From Rhodovarius lipocyclicus (GTDB lineage Bacteria; Pseudomonadota; Alphaproteobacteria; Acetobacterales; Acetobacteraceae), in the NCBI RefSeq assembly GCF_009900765.1, contig NZ_JAAABL010000001.1, forward strand, positions 248,001 to 312,000: a stretch of 64,000 bases of DNA. Direction: 5' to 3'. Below are positions 1 to 8,104 of this stretch, in pieces. The notes under the pieces are model-generated. The model was not told the origin of the DNA, ran no database searches, and saw only the letters and a list, made by a program, of their open reading frames with translations. A program made the translations under genes and the position numbers. Each line of letters opens with the position of its first letter. Within the stretch, counting starts at the first letter, position 1.

Positions 1-466
1 GCGGCAGATGCGCCAGGATGATGCGCCCCATATTCGCCGCATGCGCTGGCAGGCGCGAGCCCACCCGGATGTTGGAGATATAGGATTGGTTGGGCGTGCG
101 GCGGATCAGATAGACCACCTCCCGCCCGTCCAGCACGCCCAGATGGGCGGACAGGCCCAGCTCCTCCGCCAGCCGGCCCAGGATGGGCCCGGCCACCTCG
201 GCCAGGTCCTCCGACGCGAAGGCTTGGGCCACCATGCCGAACAGGCCGAGCCCCACCCGCCAGCCGGGCTTGCCACCGCCGCGCGGCTCGATGAAGCGTT
301 CGGCCTGCAGAGTGTGCAGCAGGCGCAGCAGGGTGGTGCGGTTGATGTCCAGCGCGCGGGCGGTCTGGGCCATGTTGGTCACGGGGTCGCCGGCCGCGAT
401 GTGGCGCAGCAGCCGGGCCGCGCGCTGCACAGGGGGCGAGAGATAGGCGCTCTCCTCGTCACGCAT
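1..466 (-). CDS. IclR-family transcriptional regulator (3' end outside window)
   Basis: The minus strand from an ATG at 466 reads an N-terminal winged helix-turn-helix of the IclR type (about residues 10-70, with RAARLLRHIAAG and NRTTLLRLLHTLQ), followed by the start of the effector-binding domain (LGVLDGREVVYLIRR). About 155 codons are visible and no stop is reached, so the protein runs off the left edge; the family is usually 250-280 residues. IclR proteins bind DNA as dimers and respond to small carboxylates or sugars. The intergenic palindrome at 491-516 lies immediately upstream and could be its operator. The target genes are not visible here. Confidence 0.88.
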   Translation of the reverse strand, partial: MRDEESAYLSPPVQRAARLLRHIAAGDPVTNMAQTARALDINRTTLLRLLHTLQAERFIEPRGGGKPGWRVGLGLFGMVAQAFASEDLAEVAGPILGRLAEELGLSAHLGVLDGREVVYLIRRTPNQSYISNIRVGSRLPAHAANMGRIILAHLP

Positions 467-490
467 GGCTGGCCTCTTCCCTAGGCAGAT

Positions 491-516
491 TGTTCATTTG
501 TGAACTTTCCGTTCAC
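491..516. promoter_or_regulatory. Candidate IclR operator palindromes
   Basis: Directly upstream of the IclR start at 466 there is a perfect dyad GTGAAC-N5-GTTCAC at 500-516. It overlaps a second dyad, GTTCA-N4-TGAAC, at 492-505. Such repeated half-sites in a short intergenic gap are typical of operators for autoregulated IclR proteins. The binding protein is inferred only from proximity. Confidence 0.4.
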
Positions 517-567
517 ATCATGAGCAGTCCTATCCCGGGCCAGGAAGCCCCGTCAACAGCGGGCGCC

Positions 568-2466
568 CTAACCGGCGCCGAGTGCCACGGCGGTGTGAAA
601 GGTGATGAAGGCCGCCAGATAGGCGAGCGCGAGCATGTAGCCGAAGGTGAAGAGCACCCAGCCGCGGCTGCCCGTCTCCCGCCGGATCACGGCCAGGGTC
701 GCCGCGCATTGCGGGGCGAAGATATACCAGGCCAGGAAGGCCAGCGCGGTCGCCAGCGACCATTTGCCCGCCAGCGCCTGGCCCAGCTGGGTCGCATCCT
801 CCTCCGCCCCCTCGATGGCATAGACGGTGCCGAGGGAGGCCACCGCCACCTCCCGCGCCGCCATGCCGGGGATCAGCGCCACGCCGATCTGCCAGTTGAA
901 GCCGATCGGGCGCAGCACCGGTTCCACCGCCGTGCCGATGGCGTGGGCGAAGCTGTATTCGATGGCGGGCTCGGTCGCGCCCTCGGGCGGGCGCGGCACG
1001 GAGGAGAGGAACCAGATCACCACCATCATGGCGAAGATGATGGTGCCCGCGCGGCGCAGAAAGGCCTTCACCCGCAGCCACAGCGCGATGCCCACGTCGC
1101 GCACGCGCGGCAGCTTGTAGTCGGGCAGTTCCAGCATGAAGGGCTCGTTCGGCGTGCCGCGCCAGACCAGCCGCTTGAACACGAAGGACATGCCCAGCGC
1201 GCTGAGGATGCCAGCGGCATACAGGCCGAACATCACCAGCCCCTGCAGCCCCACCCAGCCCCACACCGCGCGGTCGGGGATGAAGGCGCCGATGATCAGC
1301 GTATAGACCGGGATACGCGCCGAGCACGTCATCAGCGGCGCGACCAGGATGGTGGCCAGCCGGTCACGCCGGCTGTCGATCACGCGGGTGGCCATGATGC
1401 CGGGCACCGCGCAGGCGAAGCTGGACAGCAGCGGGATGAAGGCGCGCCCATGCAGCCCCGCGCCGCCCATGATGCGGTCCATCAGGAAGGCGGCCCGGGC
1501 CATATAGCCCAGATCCTCCAGCAGCAGGATGAACAGGAACAGGATGGCGATCTGCGGCAGGAAGACCAGCACGCTGCCCACCCCCGCGATCACGCCGTCC
1601 TGCAGGAAGCTGCGCAGCAGGCCGAGCGCGCCCTCGGCCGGGATGGCATCGCCCACCAGGGCGCCGAGCGCCTGGAAGCCGCCGTCGATCAAATCCATCA
1701 GCGGCTGCGCCCAGGCGAACACCGCCTGGAACATCAGGAACAGCAGCACCGTCAGCACCAGCAGCCCGGCCACCGGGTGCAGCAGCACGGAATCGAGGCG
1801 GCGGGTCAGCGGGTCTCGCCGGTCGGGCACCATCACGCTGGCGGCGATGATGCGGTCGGCCTCGCGCTGGGTGGCGCGCAGGGCGGCGGCGTCGGGCGCG
1901 CTCCAGGCGGCCTCGCCGGTGGCGGCCACCAGGCCGGGCACCATGCGGTCGATGGCCGCGAGCAATTCCCCGGTGCCGCCGCGCCGCACCGCCGCGCTGG
2001 CCACCACCGGCACGCCGAGTTCGGCGGAGAGCCGGTCCAGGTCGATCTCGATGCCCCGGTGCCGCGCCAGGTCGATCATATTCAGCGCCAGCAGCAGCGG
2101 GCGGCCGGTGCGCTTGGCCTCCAGCAGCAGGCGCAGGCACAGGCGCATGTTGGTGGCATCCGCCACGCACACCACCAGGTCGGGCGCGGGCAGGCCCGCG
2201 ATGCGGCCCAGCACCACGTCGCGCGCGATCACCTCATCGGGGCTGCGGGCGCGCAGGGAATAGGTGCCCGGCAGGTCCAGCAGGCTGACGCGGTGCCCGG
2301 CGGGGGTGCTCAGCACCCCCTCCTTCCGCTCCACTGTCACGCCGGGGTAGTTGGCCGCGCGCTGGCGGCTGCCGGTCAGGGCGTTGAACAGCGCGGTCTT
2401 GCCGCAATTGGGGTTGCCGAGCAGCGCCACGCGCAAGGTGCGCTGCCCCGCCGGCACATCAAGCAT
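568..2466 (-). CDS. feoB: Ferrous iron transport protein B
   Basis: FeoB is the inner-membrane Fe(II) permease with an N-terminal G domain. The 632-residue product shows the G1 motif GNPNCGKT at residues 17-24, the G3 motif DLPG at 64-67, a NMID G4-type motif, and then a long hydrophobic C-terminal half with Gate-like segments (for example the stretch containing FACAVPGIMATR). It is shorter than E. coli FeoB (773 residues) but within the range of compact FeoB proteins. Its ATG overlaps the end of feoA by 8 bases, so the pair is one transcript. The antisense reading across this gene is long only because of the high GC content. Confidence 0.95.
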   Translation of the reverse strand: MLDVPAGQRTLRVALLGNPNCGKTALFNALTGSRQRAANYPGVTVERKEGVLSTPAGHRVSLLDLPGTYSLRARSPDEVIARDVVLGRIAGLPAPDLVVCVADATNMRLCLRLLLEAKRTGRPLLLALNMIDLARHRGIEIDLDRLSAELGVPVVASAAVRRGGTGELLAAIDRMVPGLVAATGEAAWSAPDAAALRATQREADRIIAASVMVPDRRDPLTRRLDSVLLHPVAGLLVLTVLLFLMFQAVFAWAQPLMDLIDGGFQALGALVGDAIPAEGALGLLRSFLQDGVIAGVGSVLVFLPQIAILFLFILLLEDLGYMARAAFLMDRIMGGAGLHGRAFIPLLSSFACAVPGIMATRVIDSRRDRLATILVAPLMTCSARIPVYTLIIGAFIPDRAVWGWVGLQGLVMFGLYAAGILSALGMSFVFKRLVWRGTPNEPFMLELPDYKLPRVRDVGIALWLRVKAFLRRAGTIIFAMMVVIWFLSSVPRPPEGATEPAIEYSFAHAIGTAVEPVLRPIGFNWQIGVALIPGMAAREVAVASLGTVYAIEGAEEDATQLGQALAGKWSLATALAFLAWYIFAPQCAATLAVIRRETGSRGWVLFTFGYMLALAYLAAFITFHTAVALGAG

Positions 2467-2731
2467 CGGTGGATTCGACCAGGATGGCCGCGGCTTCCTG
2501 GCGGCGCAGGGCGATGGTGGCGGTGCGCACCCGCACCGCGATCGGGTCGCGCCCGAACAGGCCCTGGTGCAGGATCTCGACCGGCTCGCCTTCCACGAAA
2601 CCCAGCTCCAGCAGGCGGCGCTCCAGCTCCTCGGCGGGGAAGCCGCCGATCGTCAGCGGTTGCAGACCGAGGATACGCCCCCGGAATCCGCGCGCCGCGT
2701 TGCCGAGGGTACCGGGATGGACTGTGGTCAT
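2459..2731 (-). CDS. feoA: Ferrous iron transport protein A (SH3-like)
   Basis: This 90-residue cytoplasmic SH3-fold protein is the partner of FeoB. The pattern LELGFVEGEPVEILHQG followed by DPIAVRV and a C-terminal RRQEAAAILVE is typical of FeoA. It starts with ATG at 2731 and its last codons overlap feoB. A palindrome at 2773-2784 lies about 40 bases upstream and may mediate iron control. Confidence 0.9.
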   Translation of the reverse strand: MTTVHPGTLGNAARGFRGRILGLQPLTIGGFPAEELERRLLELGFVEGEPVEILHQGLFGRDPIAVRVRTATIALRRQEAAAILVESTDA

Positions 2732-2772
2732 GGGAAGGCTTGCTCCAACACCGCATATTAGGTGCGAGTGGC

Positions 2773-2784
2773 TTGCAATTGCAA
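2773..2784. promoter_or_regulatory. Candidate iron-responsive operator upstream of feoAB
   Basis: TTGCAATTGCAA is a perfect 12-bp palindrome, followed by a further ATT. It is conspicuous because the surroundings are GC-rich, and it sits just upstream of feoA. Alphaproteobacterial Fur/Mur-type boxes are built from similar TGCAA/TTGCA elements. Assignment to a particular regulator (Fur, Irr or RirA) is not possible from sequence alone. Confidence 0.4.
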
Positions 2785-2832
2785 TTCAGCCCAGGGCACA
2801 ACCCAGCCCCGCGCTTTTTGCCTTTCCCGGCG

Positions 2833-3516
2833 CTACAGCGAACTGCCGCCGCAGATCACGATCTGCTGGCCGGTGATGGCACCCGCGTCGGGGCCCAGCA
2901 GGAAGGCGGCGGTCGCGGCCACCTCCTCCGGCCGCACATAGCGGCCGATGGGCGGCAGCTTCGGCACATGGCCGGCCCGCGCCGGGTCCTTCAGCATCGG
3001 CGTGTCGGTGGCGGCGGGGGCCACTACATTCACCGTGATGTTGCGCGGCGCGAGCTCGATCGCCCAGGAGCGCGCCATGCCCACCAGCGCGGCCTTGGTG
3101 GCGGCATACTGGCTGCGCCCGGCGGCGCCGGCGGCGGTGCGGCTGCCGATCAGCACCACCCGCCCGCCCTGCGGCATGGCGGGCACCAGCGCGTCGGCCA
3201 GGCTGGCGGCGGCGGCGACATGCAGCCGCCACAACGTCTCGCCCGCCGCCGCGTCCAGCGCGCCCAGCACGGCCCCGCGCATCAGCCCCGCCGCATGCAC
3301 CAGCGCATCGGCCCGCAACCCGGCGACCGCCGCGCGCAGCGCCGCGTCGTCCAGCAGGTCCACCGCGATGTGGGTATAGGCCGGGCCCAGGCCGGCGGGC
3401 GCCGTGCGGCTCAGCCCCGTCACGCGCCAGCCCCCGTCCAGCAGCCGCGCCGCGATGGCCGCCCCGATGCCGGAGCTGGTGCCCGTGACCACCGCGTGCC
3501 GTGCCTGTTCCGTCAT
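2833..3516 (-). CDS. Short-chain dehydrogenase/reductase
   Basis: This 227-residue classical SDR is an NAD(P)-dependent oxidoreductase of unknown substrate. The cofactor motif TGTSSGIG is at residues 11-18, and the catalytic Ser125, Tyr137 and Lys141 are in place (GSRT, YAATK). A post-catalytic VAPAATDTPM segment is also typical. The ATG at 3516 was chosen because GGAGGAAC precedes it; an upstream in-frame start would add 40 residues unlike any SDR. It is divergent from the IclR gene at 3663 and could be part of that regulon. The gene ends about 100 bases before feoA begins. Confidence 0.9.
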   Translation of the reverse strand: MTEQARHAVVTGTSSGIGAAIAARLLDGGWRVTGLSRTAPAGLGPAYTHIAVDLLDDAALRAAVAGLRADALVHAAGLMRGAVLGALDAAAGETLWRLHVAAAASLADALVPAMPQGGRVVLIGSRTAAGAAGRSQYAATKAALVGMARSWAIELAPRNITVNVVAPAATDTPMLKDPARAGHVPKLPPIGRYVRPEEVAATAAFLLGPDAGAITGQQIVICGGSSL

Positions 3517-3555
3517 TTCCGTTCCTCCTGCTCCGACGCGAGTGCCGGGTAGCGC

Positions 3556-3611
3556 TTGACAGCCTGTTGGGTCGCCTCGTATCCCAACAGCAGAAATCGA
3601 ACAAGTGTTCG
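3556..3611. promoter_or_regulatory. Divergent promoter/operator region of the IclR regulator and SDR
   Basis: This short divergent gap contains TTGACA at 3556-3561, a good -35 element for the plus strand with only a weak -10. It also contains an 8-bp inverted repeat, CTGTTGGG (3564-3571) with CCCAACAG (3583-3590), and a perfect 14-base palindrome CGAACAAGTGTTCG at 3598-3611. Placement on and just after the promoter suits autorepression by the downstream IclR protein. Which palindrome is the true operator is not known. Confidence 0.45.
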
Positions 3612-3662
3612 CAATCCGAACATTTGCCGCCAACAAAAGACACCCAGGAGGACCGCCGCGCC

Positions 3663-4499
3663 ATGAGCATGGCCATCGATGGTGAAAAGACGCCGCTGAA
3701 CCCGAAGAACCAGGTGCAGTCCGTCGCCAAGGCCTTTGCCGTGCTGCGCGCCTTCAACCGCGATGCCTCAGAGCTGACGGTGGCCGAGGTCGCCTCCCGC
3801 GCCGGGCTCGACCGCGGCACCGCCTTCCGCCTGCTGCACACGCTGATGGAGCTCGGCTACGTCCGCCCCGTGCCGGAGGGCCGGCGCTACCGCCTCACGC
3901 TGAAATGCCTGGAGCTGGGCTTCGCCGCCCTCTCGGCCGACGATCTGCCCACCCACGCCACGCCGCTGCTGCGCGAATGCGTGCCGCGCGTGGCCGACGC
4001 CGCCTCGCTCGGCCTGCTGGAACAGGGGGAGGTCGTCTACCTCACCCGGGTCGAGGCCGGGCTGGACCGGCATGGGGTGGTGCGCCGCCCCGGCACCCGG
4101 GTCGGCGCCTATGCTACCGCGCTGGGCCAGGCGATCCTGGCCTGGCTCCCGCGGGAGGAGCAGGTCGCGCATCTCAACGCGATCGAGCGCGTGAAGCTGT
4201 CCGAACGCACCCTGACCGGCATGGATGAGCTGCTGGCGCGGCTGGATGAGGTACGCGCACGCGGCCACGCCGTCTCGGATGGCGAGAACGCCTATGGGCT
4301 GCGCACCGTGGCCGCCCCGGTGCTGGACCTGTCGGGCCGGCCGCTGGCAGGCGTCAGCCTGACGGTGGGCGCGGCCCGCATGCCGGTGGCCGATTTCACG
4401 GCCCTGGCCGTGCCCGAGGCAGTGCGCATCGCCGCCGAACTGGCCGAGGGCGTGCGCCTGTCGCTGGGTTCCATCAGCGTCACCGGCCGCGCCGCCTGA
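3663..4499 (+). CDS. IclR-family transcriptional regulator
   Basis: The 278-residue protein has a winged helix-turn-helix at about residues 18-70 (SVAKAFAVLRAF, LTVAEVASRAGLDRGTAFRLLHTL) and an IclR effector domain behind it (LLEQGEVVYLTRVEAG, GAYATALGQAILAWLP). The ATG at 3663 follows AGGAGG; the reading frame extends further upstream but lacks a better start. It lies immediately before a run of plus-strand catabolic genes beginning 30 bases downstream, so it is probably the local pathway regulator. Its effector is unknown. Confidence 0.92.
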   Translation: MSMAIDGEKTPLNPKNQVQSVAKAFAVLRAFNRDASELTVAEVASRAGLDRGTAFRLLHTLMELGYVRPVPEGRRYRLTLKCLELGFAALSADDLPTHATPLLRECVPRVADAASLGLLEQGEVVYLTRVEAGLDRHGVVRRPGTRVGAYATALGQAILAWLPREEQVAHLNAIERVKLSERTLTGMDELLARLDEVRARGHAVSDGENAYGLRTVAAPVLDLSGRPLAGVSLTVGAARMPVADFTALAVPEAVRIAAELAEGVRLSLGSISVTGRAA

Positions 4500-4528
4500 T
4501 TTTCACCGACCATCCCAAGGGCTTCACC

Positions 4529-5659
4529 ATGACTTCGCTTCTGACCCCCATCGAGATCCTCCGCCCGCAGCGCCTGGAATTCGGCCCCGGCATGGTCGGC
4601 ACCGTGGGGGCCTGGGCGAGGGAGCGCGGCGTGACCCGCACCCTGGTGGTGGCCGATGCCTTCAACGCCGCGCGCGTGGATCTGCTGGCCCTGCCCGGCC
4701 AGGTGACCGTGTTCGGCGAGGTGAAGCCCGAGCCCGACATCCCCAACCTGGACAAGGCCCTGGCATTGGCCGAGGCGACGGGTGCGGAGCTGGTCGTGGG
4801 TTTCGGCGGCGGTTCCGCCATGGACCTGGCCAAGCTGGTGGCCGTGCTGCCCGGCAGCGGCCAGACCCTGCATGAGGTGGTGGGCCCCGAGAAGGTGCTG
4901 GGCCGCCGGGTGCTGCTGGCCCAGGTGCCCACCACCAGCGGCACCGGCAGCGAGGCCGGCACCCGCGCCCTGGTGACCGACCCCGCGACCCAGAACAAGC
5001 TGGCCGTGCAGAGCCGCCACATGCTGGCGGACCTGGCCATCGTGGACCCCGACCTGACGCTGACCGTGCCCGCCGCCGTCACGGCCGCGACCGGCGTGGA
5101 CGCCATGGCCCATTGCACGGAGGCCTTCACCAGCCGCAAGGCGCACCCGCTGATCGACCTGTATGCGCTGGAGGGCATCCGCCTGGTGGGCCGCTATCTG
5201 GCCCGCGCCGTGGCCGATGGCGGCGACCGCGAGGCGCGGGCGGGCCTGGCGCTGGCCTCGCTGTATGGCGGCTATTGCCTGGGCCCGGTGAACACCACGG
5301 CGGGCCATGCGGTGGCCTATCCGCTGGGCACCCGCCACCACATCCCGCATGGGCTGGCCTGCGCCGTGATCTTCCCGCACACGCTGGCCTTCAACGCGCC
5401 GGCGATGCCGGACAAGACCGCGCTGGTGCTGGACGCGCTCGGCCTGCCGCGCAGCGCCGAGGAAGCCGTGGTCAGCGAGGCCACGACCGAATTCTGCCTG
5501 AAGCTGGGCATCGAAATGCGCCTGGGCGCGCTGGGCGTGCCGCGCGACGACCTGCCGCGCATGGCCGCCGAAGCCCATGCCATCCGTCGCCTGCTGGACA
5601 ACAACCCCCGCGACCTGCCGCAAGACGGGATCCTGCGCATGTATGAGACGGCCTTCTGA
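4529..5659 (+). CDS. Iron-containing alcohol dehydrogenase / maleylacetate reductase-like
   Basis: This 376-residue protein is a group III metal-dependent alcohol dehydrogenase. The nucleotide-binding GFGGGSAMDLAK and the TTSGTGSE motif are present. The four metal ligands are Asp191, His195, His260 and His274 (GVDAMAHCTEAF, TAGHAVAYP, HIPHGLA). Members reduce aldehydes or maleylacetate with NAD(P)H. Its stop overlaps the next start (TGATG), tying it to an FAD-linked oxidase, which suggests interconversion of a hydroxyacid and an oxo compound. The exact substrate cannot be read from sequence. Confidence 0.88.
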   Translation: MTSLLTPIEILRPQRLEFGPGMVGTVGAWARERGVTRTLVVADAFNAARVDLLALPGQVTVFGEVKPEPDIPNLDKALALAEATGAELVVGFGGGSAMDLAKLVAVLPGSGQTLHEVVGPEKVLGRRVLLAQVPTTSGTGSEAGTRALVTDPATQNKLAVQSRHMLADLAIVDPDLTLTVPAAVTAATGVDAMAHCTEAFTSRKAHPLIDLYALEGIRLVGRYLARAVADGGDREARAGLALASLYGGYCLGPVNTTAGHAVAYPLGTRHHIPHGLACAVIFPHTLAFNAPAMPDKTALVLDALGLPRSAEEAVVSEATTEFCLKLGIEMRLGALGVPRDDLPRMAAEAHAIRRLLDNNPRDLPQDGILRMYETAF

Positions 5660-7080
5660 TGGACGGCCACGCGACCGGCCTGCTGGAGCAACTGGCGGCC
5701 ATCGTCGGCCGCCGCCACGTCATCGCCCAGGGCGAGGACCAGGAGCCCTATGTCGTCGATTGGCGCGGCCGCTATCACGGCCGCTCCGTCGCGGTGGTGA
5801 AGCCGGCCTCCACGGCGGAGGTGGCCGCCGTGGTGAAGCTGTGCGCCGAACAGGGCATTCCGGTGGTGCCCCAGGGCGGCAATACGGGCATGTGCGGGGC
5901 GGCGACGCCCGATGCCTCCGGCCGCGCGGTGGTGATCCGGCTCGACAGGCTGAACAGGGTGCGGGCCGTCAGCGCGCTCGCCAATTCCATCACCGTGGAG
6001 GCCGGCTGCATCCTGGCCGATGTGCAGCGCGCCGCCGAGGAGGTGGACCGCCTGTTTCCCCTCTCCCTCGGCGCGGAGGGCAGTTGCATGATCGGCGGCA
6101 ACATCGCCACCAATGCCGGCGGCACCGCCGTGCTGCGCTATGGCCCGACGCGCGAGCTGGTGCTGGGCCTCGAAGTGGTGCTGCCCGACGGCACCGTGCT
6201 CGACCGCCTGCGCCGGCTGCGCAAGGATGCCAGCGGCTACGACCTGAAGCAGCTGTTCATCGGCGCGGAGGGCACGCTCGGCATCATCACCGCCGCCTCG
6301 CTGAAGCTGTTCCCGCGCCCGCGCGCCAGCGCCATGGCCATGGTGGCGCTGCCCGACATCGACGCGGCGCTGACCCTGCTCGGCCGGCTGCGCGGCACGC
6401 TGGGCGACCGGCTGTCCAGCCTGGAGGCCATGTCGCGCGGGCAGATCGAGGTGATCGCGGAGAATGTGCCCGATGTGGCCATCCCCTTCGCGCTCGAAAG
6501 CCCCTGGTACCTGATCATCGAGCTGACCGACACGCTGGCCGGCACGGACCTGCGCACGCCGCTGGAGAGCGTACTGGGGCAGGCGCTGGAAGACGGCCTG
6601 CTGACCGACGCCATCCTCCCCGAAAGTGTCGCCCAGGCCGAGGCGCTGTGGCGCATCCGCCATTCCGTGTCGGAGGGCAGCAAGCGCGCGGGCCATGTCG
6701 TCTCCCACGACAGCGTGGTGCCGCTGGAGAACCAGGCCGCCTTCGCGCGGGATGTGCAGGCCCGCATCGCCGGGGTCGCGCCCGCCGCGCGCATCGTGAT
6801 GCATGGCCATATCGGCGACGGCAACATCCATGTGCTGGCCATCCTGGACCGCGACACGCCGGGGATCCCGGCACTCGCCGCCCGCATCAACGAGGCGGTG
6901 GACGATGTGACCACGGCCCTCGGCGGCGTGATCAGCGCCGAGCACGGCATCGGCCAGACCAACACCGCCCGCCTCGGCCGGGTGGCCGCCCCCGCCGACC
7001 TGGGGCTGATGCGGCGCCTGAAGGCGCTGCTCGACCCCGGCAACCTCATGAACCCGGGCAAGGTCCTGCCCCCCGCATGA
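5659..7080 (+). CDS. FAD-linked oxidase (GlcD / D-2-hydroxyacid dehydrogenase type)
   Basis: The 473-residue flavoprotein has an FAD_binding_4 domain in its first 220 residues (PQGGNTGMCG at 71-80, GSCMIGGNIATNAGG near 145). A C-terminal FAD-oxidase_C domain carries HGHIGDGNIH near residue 380 and AEHGIGQ near residue 430. Relatives oxidise D-lactate, glycolate or D-2-hydroxyglutarate. It overlaps the preceding alcohol dehydrogenase by one base and is followed within 24 bases by a TTT binding protein, so the three are probably cotranscribed. Substrate is inferred only as a D-2-hydroxyacid. Confidence 0.88.
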   Translation: MDGHATGLLEQLAAIVGRRHVIAQGEDQEPYVVDWRGRYHGRSVAVVKPASTAEVAAVVKLCAEQGIPVVPQGGNTGMCGAATPDASGRAVVIRLDRLNRVRAVSALANSITVEAGCILADVQRAAEEVDRLFPLSLGAEGSCMIGGNIATNAGGTAVLRYGPTRELVLGLEVVLPDGTVLDRLRRLRKDASGYDLKQLFIGAEGTLGIITAASLKLFPRPRASAMAMVALPDIDAALTLLGRLRGTLGDRLSSLEAMSRGQIEVIAENVPDVAIPFALESPWYLIIELTDTLAGTDLRTPLESVLGQALEDGLLTDAILPESVAQAEALWRIRHSVSEGSKRAGHVVSHDSVVPLENQAAFARDVQARIAGVAPAARIVMHGHIGDGNIHVLAILDRDTPGIPALAARINEAVDDVTTALGGVISAEHGIGQTNTARLGRVAAPADLGLMRRLKALLDPGNLMNPGKVLPPA

Positions 7081-7103
7081 TCCAAGAAACCAGGAAAACG
7101 TCC

Positions 7104-8066
7104 ATGCTGCGTCGTCATCTTCTCGGTGCCGCCCTGTTCGCGCCGGCCATCGCCTCCGCCCAGGGGAACTGGCCCAACCGGCCACTGCGCATCATCGTGC
7201 CCTACCCGCCCGGCGGTGCGACGGATGTGATCGCGCGCCTGTATGCCGAGGGCATCGGCAATGCGCTGGGCCAGCCGGTGGTGATCGAGAACCGTCCGGG
7301 CGCCAGCGGCAATATCGGCATCGACGCGGTGGCGAAATCCAATGACGGCCACACGCTGGGGGCCGCCACCGTCAGCAATTTCTCCATCAACCAGTATCTC
7401 TACCGCTCCGTGCCCTATGACATCGAGCGCGACCTGCGCCCGGTGGCGCTGGGCTGGGAATTCCCCAACATCGCCGTGCTGGCGCCGAACAAGGTGCAGG
7501 CCCGCACGCTGGAACAGTTCATCGCCTGGGCGCGCGCCAAGCCCGGCGGGGTCACCTATGGCTCCACCGGGGTGGGCACCACCACGCACCTGTCCTCCGC
7601 CATGCTGTTCAGCCGGCTGAATATCGAGGCGGTGCACGTGCCCTTCCGCGGCGCGGCCCAGATCCAGCCCGCGCTGCTGAGCGGCGATGTGGATTTCGCC
7701 ATCGACGGCGTGGCGTCCTACCAGGCGCTGGTGGAGGGCGGGCAGATCCGCGCCCTGGCCGTGACCAGCGCCGAGCGCTGGCCGACCATGCCCCAGGTGC
7801 CCACCATGCAGGAGGCCGGGATCGACGAATTCGTCGTCACGGTCTGGGGCGGCTTCGTCGCCCCGGCCGGCATGCCCGAGGCCGCCGTGCAGCGCGTGGC
7901 GGCCGAGCTGCGCCGCGTGGCCGAGGCCCCCGGCGCCACCGAGCATTTCGGCCGCGTGGGCGCGAAGGCCATCTGGGCCTCCCCGGCCGACAGCGCCGCG
8001 CGCGCCGCGCGGGAGCGCCCGATGTGGCGCGAGACCATCGAACGCTCCGGCGCGCGCGCGGATTGA
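7104..8066 (+). CDS. Tripartite tricarboxylate (TTT/Bug) substrate-binding protein
   Basis: This periplasmic binding protein of the Bug family has 320 residues. A signal peptide (LLGAALFAPAIASAQG) is followed by the family hallmark RIIVPYPPGGATDVIAR and by VIENRPGASGNIG. The ATG at 7104 has AGGAAA upstream and gives a normal signal peptide; an ATG at 7077 overlapping the previous stop would lengthen the N-terminus. No TctA or TctB membrane genes are nearby, so it is an orphan receptor, as is common in Bug-rich genomes. Context suggests it binds a carboxylate used by the neighbouring enzymes. Confidence 0.9.
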   Translation: MLRRHLLGAALFAPAIASAQGNWPNRPLRIIVPYPPGGATDVIARLYAEGIGNALGQPVVIENRPGASGNIGIDAVAKSNDGHTLGAATVSNFSINQYLYRSVPYDIERDLRPVALGWEFPNIAVLAPNKVQARTLEQFIAWARAKPGGVTYGSTGVGTTTHLSSAMLFSRLNIEAVHVPFRGAAQIQPALLSGDVDFAIDGVASYQALVEGGQIRALAVTSAERWPTMPQVPTMQEAGIDEFVVTVWGGFVAPAGMPEAAVQRVAAELRRVAEAPGATEHFGRVGAKAIWASPADSAARAARERPMWRETIERSGARAD

Positions 8067-8104
8067 TGCGGATTGAGCGCGAACCGGACAGGGAGGAACC
8101 CATC

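Noticed and set aside
490-3552. A 1020-residue plus-strand open frame across feoB, feoA and the SDR gene
   Set aside because: It is a His/Gln/Arg/Gly-rich mirror of three well-supported minus-strand genes and shows no recognisable motif.
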